The position numbers and the translations under genes are program-made. This document shows positions 26,634 through 37,196 of a DNA stretch of 64,000 nucleotides, piece by piece (position 1 is the first letter of the stretch; each line of letters starts with the position of its first letter). The notes under the pieces were generated by a model. It saw nothing but the letters and a program-made list of their open reading frames with translations, was not told the DNA's origin and made no database searches. The DNA comes from Rotaria sp. Silwood1 (lineage: Eukaryota; Rotifera; Eurotatoria; Philodinida; Philodinidae), in NCBI GenBank assembly GCA_905250075.1, contig CAJNOP010000001.1, positions 5,103,126-5,167,125 on the forward strand, in the 5' to 3' direction.

Positions 26634-27488
26634 CGGATAAATATGAGATCTAGAATTGAATAGATATCATATATTTTATAGAATGTTCATGTATTATTGT
26701 TGTGTTTAATTCACCTCAATTTTTGTTTTTTTCGTAATAAATAAATGAACATTATTTGAGTAGAAAAGCGATGAATTCTTAAAGAAACTCTTGAATAGAC
26801 ACTTCAATATGATGAGGCTTTTTTTGTCTATGAGAAGTTATGTGTCAATAATAGAAAGAAAAATATCGTCCTAAAAATGAAAATAAAATAGATTAAAACT
26901 ATTTCCTCTGTCTTGTTTCCCTATTAGAACGATTCATCTCTTTTAAAAAATTTAAAACTATACTTTTTTCAACTTTTCATTATAGTCGAATAATTTAAAA
27001 GATGAACATTATAAAATTTTGTTTTACATATTCATTATCGAATATACTACCTCGATGTAAGAAACATACATTACATAAAACAGATTTTTATCAATGTTTG
27101 CAAATCATCACGGAATACTAAAATAACTAGATTAATATTTTTATTTAATTCAAATAATCTATCTATGATAATATCATGATTGATATAGTTAAAAACAACT
27201 AAAATTTTCATCATTTAACTATAGTCAATCTTTTATTAAAATGTTAAATGTTAACTTCATTCTAATATTCTTCTTTCTATCTATAGAAGTATTTATTTGA
27301 AGTAATCATGACCAGAGAGACAAAGACAAAAAAAAACAGAATTTGTCATCTATTTACAATCACATTTACAACAGTAGAGAAAAACAGAAGTTAGTTAATA
27401 TCAATTATAGCAAGAAAGAAAAAGAAATAGATGAACTCGATTTAATTTGAAAGGTTTTATTTTTTTGTAAGATAGATTAACAAATAAC
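26634..27488. other. Intergenic region between OGG1 and LAMTOR5
   Basis: No reading frame of note. It holds the OGG1 5' region and the LAMTOR5 3' flank. No clear TATA box or repeat was seen. Confidence 0.5.
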
Positions 27489-28881
27489 TTATGTTATATG
27501 TTTTGCATATACAGCAACAATAGTTTTGTCTGTTTGTTGGATAAGTACCTGACTATAATGAAAGATAAATTAATATAATAAATAAAAATATTTTTCATAC
27601 GCTTCATTATGTTCAAGACAAACAGTTGTTTTTCCACCTGATAATGATTCTGCAAATTCAGCTAATAATGCTATTGGTCCAGGAGATATTGAAACATCTT
27701 TACCTGTATTTTTTAAATTAAAATCAAAAATAAACAAGAATATTTAAACAAATAAATCAATATTAACTTGCTAATAACAATCCATTTTTATCATGAACAA
27801 GAATACCCTTGATTCCAACACCAACCATAGTAAATTTTTCTATCCTAAAAATAAGGGAAAATAGATAAATCTTCTGTTTAAAGATTGTTCCATAAGTATC
27901 GGCTTCATTTTTTTTGTTATCTGTGCCATAATTTAAGGTGAATAAACATTGGCAATATATTTTTGAAGAGTATCATCTAAGCTATTATCCAACAAAAATT
28001 GCATTTAATTTGCATCAATCCTCAGACAATGCTACATTAGTAAAAATATTCAAAGAAGTTTTATTGTTTTCTTTTAATCTTTAATATCTGTATTTTCAAA
28101 TATGGAAGACATTGTAATGAAAATTAGTGTTGACAATATCAAAATATTACAAGTGAATTAGTCTAATCATTATTCATTATATGTTAAGATAAGAATATAG
28201 TTATAGTTTAAAAATGACAATCAATCACTCATTCACTACAAGTCACTGTCGTAGTTCTGCTATTATAGCACGCTATTAATCATGTGAGAGAAAATTTGAA
28301 CATCCATTTTTCTCGTGTCAAAAAAGATTTGACCAAAACTTTTCAGGTCATGGTAACATTCAGTAAACCATAATGAACCAATGCTACACGCCATGTGTCA
28401 ATCTTTCATGTATCTAATTGTTTATGACACATTGATTAAACATATAGCCTCTAAACTTCTGTCCCTCTAGTTTGAGCATGCCATTTTGGTACTGTTATCG
28501 TCTATATGTCCATGAAAATAAAATTTCTCTTAGCTGAATAGCATACTTCAAGAATAAAACAACAGAAGGGACTCACAGTAAGTGAGTAACTGCTTTGTCT
28601 CGTAACCATGACCGAGAAAAAATTTTTTAAAGAAGCTTCACAAAACTTTTTCAATATCTATACTAATGCATCACTTAGGATTGATGCGAATTGAGTGCAA
28701 TTTCTCTTGAATGATGCATTAGATATTACTCTTCAAAAAAAAAATATCATCAATGCCCACACATATTTTAATACGACACAGATTTTAAAAAATGAGGACG
28801 ATACCTATTGAACACTTATTATGTTGTTAAATAATGGTATACATACGCATTATCAATTAAAGCGTCAAATTTCTTGTCCAT
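27489..28881 (-). CDS. LAMTOR5: Ragulator subunit LAMTOR5 (HBXIP)
   Basis: LAMTOR5 is a small roadblock-fold subunit of the lysosomal Ragulator complex that recruits Rag GTPases and mTORC1. Four exons (28847-28881, 27768-27844, 27601-27703, 27489-27552) close in phase to 92 residues. This matches the ~91-residue family length. Recognisable blocks are IEKFTMVGVGIKGILVHDKNG, LLASKDVSISPGPIALLAEFA, TTVCLEHNEAQVLIQQ and TDKTIVAVYA. The first intron is 1002 bp against about 60 bp for the others, because it contains a foldback. An acceptor-like AG after a T-rich tract at 28889-28890 lies 7 nt before the ATG. The NDUFB7 stop is only 202 bp upstream on the same strand. Sequence identity in this family is low, but length, order of motifs and fold pattern all fit. 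Confidence 0.88.
27880..28822. repeat. Degenerate foldback filling LAMTOR5 intron 1
   Basis: The left arm, about 27880-28070, aligns with the reverse complement of about 28625-28822. Shared blocks include gttc.ata.gtatcg, tcattttttt, atctgtg, cattgg, ttttttgaagagta..atctaa, aaattgca and gcatcaatcct. Identity by eye is about 65-75%. The arms reach to within about 25-35 bp of both splice sites of the 1002-bp intron. The central ~550 bp has no coding sequence. Confidence 0.7.
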
Positions 28882-29083
28882 AATTTATCTATTAAAAAAG
28901 AAACAGAAGAAAATTAGAAAATGTTTGTTTTCTTTCCCGGAAGTAAAATCACAAACACATGTTGTTTTTTATTTTTACAAAACTCTTATCATTATGAATG
29001 TGATAAAATAAACGAGAGAGAGAGAGAAGGAAATCTAAGAACTAAGAATATCATATTCAAATCAAACCAAATCATTTAGCTAT
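28882..29083 (-). promoter_or_regulatory. Short LAMTOR5-NDUFB7 intergenic gap with acceptor-like AG
   Basis: Only 202 bp separate the NDUFB7 stop from the LAMTOR5 ATG. Read on the minus strand, a T-rich run then AATAG ends 7 nt before the LAMTOR5 start. A GA repeat lies at 29013-29026. There is no obvious TATA box. This layout fits trans-splicing or a conventional short promoter with a 5'UTR intron. Confidence 0.45.
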
Positions 29084-32045
29084 TTATTCTTCATTATTAA
29101 CAATTTCTTTATGAGTTGGATCATTTCTAATGGCTTCTTCTTTACGTAATCGTCGTCGACGTAAACGTAATTCTCTTTCATATTCTTTAGCATCATCAAG
29201 TTTACTAAAAAAAGAAAAATTCCTATTTTCATGATATCAATAAACTTTAAACTAACTTGTTTATTTCACATTTTTCCCATGCATGTCGTTCAGGCTCACA
29301 ATAAGCGTATTGTGATGGCCAATATTGTTGCGTGCAAAGCATTACAGCACGAAAATAATGTGCACAATAGTCACGTTTATCATGAGGAATATTTAAAATT
29401 TGCATTTCTTCTTCAGTATACGGTGCAACTAGAATAAGAATAAAGTTTAGATAAGAAATTCAAAAACGAACGTTTTCTTTTTCACATAGACATCATCTTC
29501 GATGAGATGTCATATGAAGATAAACTTAATGATCACTGGCAACTGACTACAGATACAACAATCATACGATTTTGTAATCATTGGCTTTTCTTTCTGGATA
29601 AATAGAAAATCATTACAAACTACAACAATTTTAATAATCAGAGATGCACTTACAAGCCTCATTGTTACTCTCAATGAAACGGATAAATGCTTACTAAATA
29701 TACAGTACTGATAAAGGTTTTCATCATTTAGATACGTCAATGATAAAATAGTAAATGACATTGAAACATCGATTATTTTGAAATTGTTCCTAATCTACTC
29801 GTTGGAAAATGTTACATGCTAAATCAAAGTTGTTTTTTCGAAAACTATCCTTACTTTATTCAATGACAACTATAAAATCTTTAAATTGACTATAGGAAAG
29901 AAGCAGCCAATCAAGAAAACAAAGTTCAAATCTATGTAAGAAAAAGAAAAACATCATTTTATGTATATAGATTACTAAGCCATCATCACATACAATTATC
30001 TTTAATATCTGAATAACGAATTCAAGAGTGCAATAACAATATATATGTGTGTGTAGGCGTTGTAATCAAAATAAAACTTTCAATTTTGACTAGACAAAAT
30101 TAAACTTTTTTCTTTGTTGATGAATACAAAAAGGTTAAGAAATGCAACCAATTCTATTACAAACAAACTTTTTTTATTTCAAAAAATTGATTACCAAATA
30201 TTGTATGAAGATGTAACGGATGCGCCCGGATGAATGGCCGCGTTTTGCATTTCAATTTTCATTCACTTAATATGCAATATTAAAAAAAAACAAAATACAC
30301 CTTAAGATGCAGCATGAAAAGCTCTACAATTGAGACAACATAACTTTTATTATAGTTGCACTTTTTGCTTTCAAAATAGACAAAATTTGAAGCAATCAAA
30401 TATCAACTGTACGAAAATTGATCGCAGAGAATTTTCCTTTTTTTTTGAAAACAATTACAATAAGCTTTAGTGTGTAAATTGTAGAGCTTTTCACGTTGCA
30501 TCTTGTAGTTTATTTTATTTTTTTTTTAATATAGCATATTAAGTGCATGAAAATTGATACGCAAAACGTGACTATTCATCCTGGAGCACCCGTTAGTTGT
30601 AAGAAAATCCCCATCCTAACTTACATCGAAAACTGAATAGCCACACATCAAACACAATCCATATCTATACTCTTTGTTATCAAGATTTTACCATTTCCTG
30701 TTCATCAGGAAAAAAAAACATTCAATCTCATCTAGCGCAGATTTAAAATTGGACTAAATTGCAATTTTGCCGAGAAAAAATAATAAAATATAACCTACTT
30801 TTATTGCACTGCTGTTAGAAGAAAACGATTAGGTCTCATTTAGTCGAAAAATAACATTGCAATGAAAAAGTGAAGAGTAGATGAATCTGTTTGATTAGAT
30901 CTTTTTAAACTTACTAATCAAAGATAATAGTTTTAATAATCCTCCGTGATCTTTTTTCAAACCGCTTATTACAGAGCAGTATTAGTTACCCATACAAAAA
31001 ACATGTGTAGAAAAACAAAAAAAATATTTTTTTTATGCTATTTAATCATATACATTTTGTTAAGATACTCTTCCAATGTCAGTTTTTGTTGTCCAGAGTG
31101 TATGTGTGGGAGTGAATGTAGGTTTGAACGAAGAGTATATTCTCACCCTCACCCTTAATCAATTGCTTTACAAAAAGTATTGCTTAAGTCAATCGAAGCA
31201 ATTAATTTAGTTGCTTTGATCGAAGTTTTTTCATTACAGTTTAATTGTTCGACGAAACGAAAATGCACTAGGAAAAGATCCAATTTAGCTGAGCAACATT
31301 TGATAGATCAGCGATGGAACTATTCTGGATTTTTGGCTATGATTACTAGTTACCGACCGATTAGAAATTCTTGTCAACACTTAATTGACAAGTTGCTATA
31401 CTATTCCATCTGTGAATAGTGATATTGAACGTAGTCAATTTTCACGGAAGTTTCATTACACATCTTCTATGAAATAATAAGAGCAAAAAAAAAATAACTA
31501 AGACAAACCAGTCTACCGGCAATCAGCTGATAAATCGATTCCATCTTTGTGGTAGATGCTCATCACTTTACATCTTATTAGCATCTGAAGACAGATATTT
31601 TACGTTTATCAGCAATCATCTCTTACTGATAAGTGCTGAAATGGGAAGAAAAAAAAATAGCGGCTAGAATAACAATTCTATGTAGTTACTATGTCTAATT
31701 ACATAGTACTTGTTGAATGAAATCGGCCGTTTTTTTAAATACAGTCCAATATTAAGATGCATATTGTTCGATTGTAATCAACAAAAACCTGATACTTTCA
31801 AGCAAAAAAGATTAACCAATGTCAAATTCCAGACACATCCATAATCATCTATTTATTTTTCTTTTGCACTTACTTTTTGGTTTTCGACCATCAGGAAAAC
31901 CATACATCTTAATAAAATATTCATAGAATCAAATAATCTCACAGATTTTCTATCATACCGGATCAAATGTTGGACCTTTTGCTTTATCAGGATATTGTTC
32001 AGGATGTCGAGCACGATCAATCGTGCCACTTATGTTAAGACCCAT
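29084..32045 (-). CDS. NDUFB7: NADH dehydrogenase (complex I) accessory subunit NDUFB7
   Basis: NDUFB7 is a twin-CX9C protein on the intermembrane-space side of mitochondrial complex I. Four exons (31959-32045, 31874-31907, 29257-29428, 29084-29204) close in phase to 137 residues, exactly the human length. The first exon starts MGLNISGT, where a myristoylatable Gly2 is conserved in the family. Exon 2 has MYGFPDGRKPK. Exon 3 carries the CHCH domain, with cysteines in CAHYFRAVMLC and CEPERHAWEKC, each a CX9C. The tail is Arg/Lys/Glu-rich (RELRLRRRRLRKEEA), as in orthologues. Intron 29429-31873 is unusually large (2445 bp) and holds a MITE-like element. Acceptor-like AGs lie 1 and 23 nt before the ATG; the farther one, at 32069-32070, has the better pyrimidine tract. 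The BTB gene ends 194 bp upstream. Confidence 0.93.
30216..30593. mobile_element. MITE-like element with ~120-bp terminal inverted repeats and TA flanks
   Basis: The ends ACGGATGC and GCACCCGT begin inverted repeats of about 120 bp. Shared blocks in order: cggatgaatgg/aggatgaatag, cgcgttttgc/cacgttttgc, atttcaattttcatt, cacttaatatgc, a poly-A stretch, agatgca and gaaaagctctacaatt. Identity by eye is about 80%. The element is 378 bp, has no coding capacity and is flanked by TA on both sides (30214-30215 and 30594-30595). TA flanks are typical of Tc1/mariner-type insertion. It lies inside an NDUFB7 intron. Confidence 0.75.
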
Positions 32046-32239
32046 TCTATTTCTTTTTCGTTTTAAATCTATTAATCAAAAAAGAAAAAGAAAAAATACA
32101 AATAAAAAACAAAGACAATCTAGAATAAGAAAACAAACACGTCAGATAACATTGTATTTTCTAAATAAGAAAGGAGAGAGAAAAAAAAAATAAATGATTA
32201 TAATTACAAAACAGAAAAAAAAACCCAAAGTTTTTTCTT
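32046..32239 (-). promoter_or_regulatory. Short NDUFB7-BTB gene intergenic gap
   Basis: The gap is 194 bp. On the minus strand a long pyrimidine tract followed by TTAATAG ends 23 nt before the NDUFB7 ATG, a strong acceptor-like signal with little room for an upstream cis exon and donor. No TATA-like box is evident. Confidence 0.45.
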
Positions 32240-34938
32240 TTAGAAAAATGAGCCATAAATTTGTAGAGCTAATTTTGGATTATTTTTTTCTAAATGATTA
32301 AATGCTGGTGTTTTTAATAAATCTGAATATTTATGAAATAGACCAAAGCATTTTTCACGTAATTCATCACATCCATGATATGTATCTAATAAATCTAAAT
32401 ATGAGAAAACATTATCTTTATTAATATGATTTCTTAGTAATTCAATAAGACATTGATGTTTAAGTGAATCAATTAAAAATCGATCAGATAATTTAAATAA
32501 TTCAATTAATAACAATTCATCATGAATAGCATGTTCAATACGATTTGTATAAAGATATTTTAGTAAAATATCAAATGCATTTACATCAATATCACCACTT
32601 AATTTTAATGGATTATTTGTACAATCATTAAAATGACTTCCAAATGATGTTTTAAAATAATCAGAACGTAACATAAGTATATGTCGATGTGCATGAAATG
32701 TATGTGTACCTATTTCAATTTTTATATCATATGGAATTGTCTTATGAAATAATTCAAGTAATGATAGATCATTTTTATCAATTGAATTTTGTTGATCATT
32801 TATTGATGAATATAATTGTGGTTCAATTGATTCATTTGATAATATTCTATTATAAGTACATTTAATTTTAATTCGTAATTTTTTTATTGATGATATATCA
32901 TCTAAATCAAGACGAAGTTTAACATAACGACGATTATTTACAAAGCCATCATCACTATATTCATCACTGTCATATAAATCAACTTCATCTGGTACACGAG
33001 AATAAACAATTTGATTTTCATCACTAAATATTAGAGAAAAAGAACAAAATTTTAATTACATCTGATTATTTCTATTCAAATTTTAAAGTGTTGAACAAGA
33101 TTGAGTAAAACTGTATAGAAGTACATTACACCTGATTGTTAACAAACTATGTTTTTAGATCTATGAAATTATTGTTTAACGCAATTTAGGAAATTTCTAA
33201 TGAGAAAATATATCCAACTAACGAGCATCGTTCGAGTTCACCAGCTCTTTCGAACTGGAACTGTTACAATTCTAACCACGGGTCCGAATTTTTTAAAGCT
33301 TGACCAAATTTCATGAAGATCTACTTGTAGCTGTAATACGGAGTTGAACGATGTTCAACACTTGAATATGCTCTCTCGTCAATAATTTTTGAATGCAAGA
33401 TTTCAATCTGTATTTTAATTGACAGATTGAATAAATCTATCAAAAATTTCCACAAAAAAAAACTAATTGGAAAAGTTTTAGTTTTTTTCATGATTGTTGA
33501 ATTTTTCAAAATGAATAATTCATCGATTTATTATTGTTAGGTTTAAATATTTTAGAGGGTCACTTTTTAACACTAATCTAATGATTAAATGAAATGTTTA
33601 TCAAATATGAAGTTTCTTTTTTTCTGTAACCATTTGTAGAATGGTTACAGAAAAATAAAAAAAAAATGTGAAATTAACTATCAATTAATAAGAAAATATT
33701 TTGTTTTGTATTGCTTTATCTTCGAAAAAAGATGAGTAACAAACTCAGTAACTTTCGAAGGTTTTTCTACCAATCAACAAGCTATACGAGGGTAATATAT
33801 TGTGTGATATATAATGATGGCAATGTCTACTATTGGTACCAATACTATTCAAAAGTTTCACAATGGCTAGAGAAAACACAGATGGTAAAACTTAGAATGA
33901 TCGCTACAAATTTTTCACAAACATAAAACTTTTCATTTTTTTTAGCGTCTATAAACTTGGTATGAAATTTACTTATATCACACGAAATGATAGCATGAAT
34001 TCTTATCGATAAAAAATGAAACGTTTCCGAGCTTTTTACGACATTTTTTCGTCGAACTATATCAGGTCGTTGTAAGGCGTAAATGTTTAAGATTCTATAC
34101 AAACTGTGATTCTAATAAGCCAACATTTCTTCATAATATATTTAAGATATTATTAAAGTTTTCTCACCTGGAAAAGTATTGAAAACCTTAGAAAGGAAAT
34201 ATACATTAGATACGATGTTCTAATTCAGAACTTCCAGAGTACACTTCTTATTTGACTCTGACAGTGACTAAAACACTTAACTGTAATTATGATAAACAAT
34301 ACTTCATAAATAATTCATATGGAACGAAACTAGGATACTTATCGAAACTAATTTTCTACATATAAACAAGGTTCTTTTTATAATTATTCATTACCTAAAG
34401 AAATAAAACGAGAAGTACTTTCTGAAAATTTTTTTTGTAAGAATTCAAATGTAAAAAGAAATGTCTTCATATTTGAATAAATTTTTTATCATACTTACTG
34501 AGAAATTAATTTACTTGTTTGACTCATAATATTTGTTCTCGATGATTTTCTTGATGGATTTGATAATGAATTATTTGCTGTTGAACTATTTGTTGTTGAT
34601 GCTGATGTACGTATTTCATTATAACATTCAGCTATAACTTCAAAACACCGTCTTTCAGTTAATGTTAATGGAAATTCCATAATAACATTAATTAATATAT
34701 GTCTACGGCCGGGTTCAATAATAAAATTATATTTACAAGCTTCATTTCGTATTTCATAATCGGGTCTATAAAGAATTTAAAATAAATTTATTTCTTATTT
34801 TAATTGTTTAAAAAATAATTCATCGTACGTTTCTATATGTAGATATCTGAATACTTTGGAATAATTATTTATTATATATTCATGTTCATATCTTGATGTA
34901 TCAATATCGAAATGTGTACGAGTTCGATAAATAGCCAT
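32240..34938 (-). CDS. BTB/POZ-domain protein with unassigned N-terminal region
   Basis: Three exons (34829-34938, 34499-34765, 32240-33023) close in phase to 386 residues. The C-terminal half is a BTB domain, a dimerisation and CUL3-adaptor fold. It reads YDIKIEIGTHTFHAHRHILML then RSDYFKTSFGSHF, then VNAFDILLKYLYTNRIE and ELFKLSDRFLIDSLKHQC. A short BACK-like helical segment follows, and the protein ends soon after, without kelch repeats. The N-terminal ~125 residues (PDYEIRNEACKYNF, GRRHILINVIMEFPLTLTE) and an acidic linker (DSDEYSDDG) are not from a family I recognise. Intron 33024-34498 is 1475 bp. An acceptor-like AG after a T-rich tract at 34949-34950 lies 10 nt before the ATG. BTB is certain; orthology is not. 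Confidence 0.85.
33619..33655. repeat. Perfect 16-bp hairpin with 5-nt loop in BTB gene intron
   Basis: The arm 33619-33634 (tttttctgtaaccatt) is the exact reverse complement of 33640-33655, with loop tgtag. It lies inside intron 33024-34498 of the BTB gene. It is isolated, with no longer pairing around it. Confidence 0.75.
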
Positions 34939-37196
34939 TTTATTTAATCTAGAATTTAAAAAAGAAAGATTTTCTTATTTATTCCATTGAATTCAAATTA
35001 AATTAGAGTATATCTCGATGTTTCATTCAATTAAATGGATATCCATTAGCTATTAATCAATAATCGTATGAATTAAATTCAATAGGTTTTTTTTTAATAT
35101 AAGTATCAATTATAAAACTTCAAATTTTAAAGATATTTAAAATTCATTTAATCGTATACTTCGCTAATCATTTGTATGCAATTGATTAATTTTCATTTTT
35201 CGTAGACATATATGATATTTACACTATATATTTTAAGTTAGTATTAAAATGAAGGAATTAATTCTTATAGTTATATGGAAATTGAAGTTTTTTTGATATA
35301 GATAATTATTCTAAGAATCGACATACAAGGTATGGAATAGGAAATTTAATTATATCTTGTCAAGAAAGAAAATCAAGTTATACAAACCATCCACCTGCAT
35401 GCTATTCTCTTTTGTAACAAATTAGAACTAGTTTGATGTCATCGTCATACATTTTTGAAAAAAAATCTATTTGTATATTGAGTTTAATCGATTCATGAAG
35501 AATATGAAGATAAATATTCATGTGTACATTCTATTGAAAAAGGATTCCACGTATATATATTCTGTTTTTCGTCATTTAATATAGTAATTAAAATTTTCGA
35601 ATTTTGAAAATATTATAACTTATAGGTAAATTATCTCGATTACTATAAACGAAAGTTTCGACCACACCTGCATATGCAATTAAAAAACTACTCATTAAAT
35701 AATTCAATTTCTTCTGCTTTTAAGTATTCTGTCTTATGAACACAAAATCACAACTAAAAAAACATGATTCGTCAGTATCACTACCACTAACATTTCAAAG
35801 GTTTCTATCAATAGTAGCAAGGATATTTATTAAAGATATATCTATATATGAAAAGATTTAATTATTTCAAAGAAATATATTTATATNNNNNNNNNNNNNN
35901 NNNNNNNNNNNNNNNNNNNNNNNNNNNNNNNNNNNNNNNNNNNNNNNNNNNNNNNNNNNNNNNNNNNNNNNNNNNNNNNNNNNNNNTTATGATAATTTTT
36001 TTATCAATTATTTATTGAATGTATACAAAAACAATATGTTCTTTGGACTAATATATAAATGACATCTGGTTGATATCATTTTGCTTATTATTGTAGTGTT
36101 TATGAGAGTAATTATTCACATCATATTTATTGAATATTAAATAAATAAACAAACAGAAAAAATAATTGTTTCTGTTAATTGAAATTCATGTTATGGTACA
36201 GATGGTAATATAACAGTAGAAATGACTAGTACTAATATTCTGAGGTGACCTAGGTTTATATGTCGATTGATAGGTTGTGATGCATCATAACACTGTTTGT
36301 TTTCTGTTTCAATATCTTATTTCGTATGACTGTATTTACTTTTTTTGTTCACTATTTAATTATATAAGTACAGAGTGATGAAACTAAGTAAGTTGATGAA
36401 ATCATATTTATACTATTCAATATGATGAAAATATTTTATTCTTTGAGAAAATCTCATTGATTAGTAATCGATATTATTATCAATGAAAGAATCAAACAAG
36501 ATGAGTTGGTTTCGATATGTCATGTTACGTATAGTATAAAAATAATTTTTTTCCTTTTTTTAAATGATGTAACAAAACGGATATAAAATCAGACGTTCTA
36601 ATCAACCGAACAGTTCAACCTTTGATTCAGAGAAACTGAATGACATCAATCTAATGCATCGAACAGTTTGCATTGTTTTTTAAATATATTGCAAGTTTGG
36701 TCACACTGATCAGAAAGTGAAATCCTATAAAAAACGACGGAGAAATATTCGCTGAAAGAAATTTACATAATTATACATGTCTACGAATCTATTCAAGAGC
36801 AATTCATGGTGAATTAATGCTAATACTTGAGTTTCTTTAATAATCAGTCTACAACTAATAATAATTTATTGGATCGAAAAAACAACTAGAATTCAATCCC
36901 AACTAGTTTGTATATTATAAATATATAGATTGTGATGAAGCGAAGGTATTTCATATTGAATTGATAAAGAAAATCCTTGTTTAATACGATGAATATTTAA
37001 CTAGTTGATCAGCTTTTTATTTAAACAATATATATATATGAAAGAATACGAAAATATATCGAAAAAGAAAAGATTTCATCATAGTTTTTGAAATATTTAT
37101 ATAAGTTCATTATGATGATCTCAGTACACATCCAATAAGCACATTTGTTGCAAACAAGTCTTCATAAATAAACTCTGATTTTTAAAATTCTTCTGT
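34939..37196. other. Intergenic region containing an assembly gap
   Basis: No gene recognised. It contains exactly 100 N at 35887-35986, the usual placeholder for a scaffold gap of unknown size. True distance, and possibly content, between the BTB gene and the membrane-protein gene is therefore unknown. Confidence 0.6.
35887..35986. other. Assembly gap (100 N)
   Basis: One hundred undetermined bases. The sequence on both sides is very AT-rich and featureless, which fits a repeat or low-coverage break. Confidence 0.99.

Noticed and set aside
31180-31419. 79-codon plus-strand frame
   Set aside because: Located in the large NDUFB7 intron, antisense to it, with no domain, transposase motif or repeat copy to support it.
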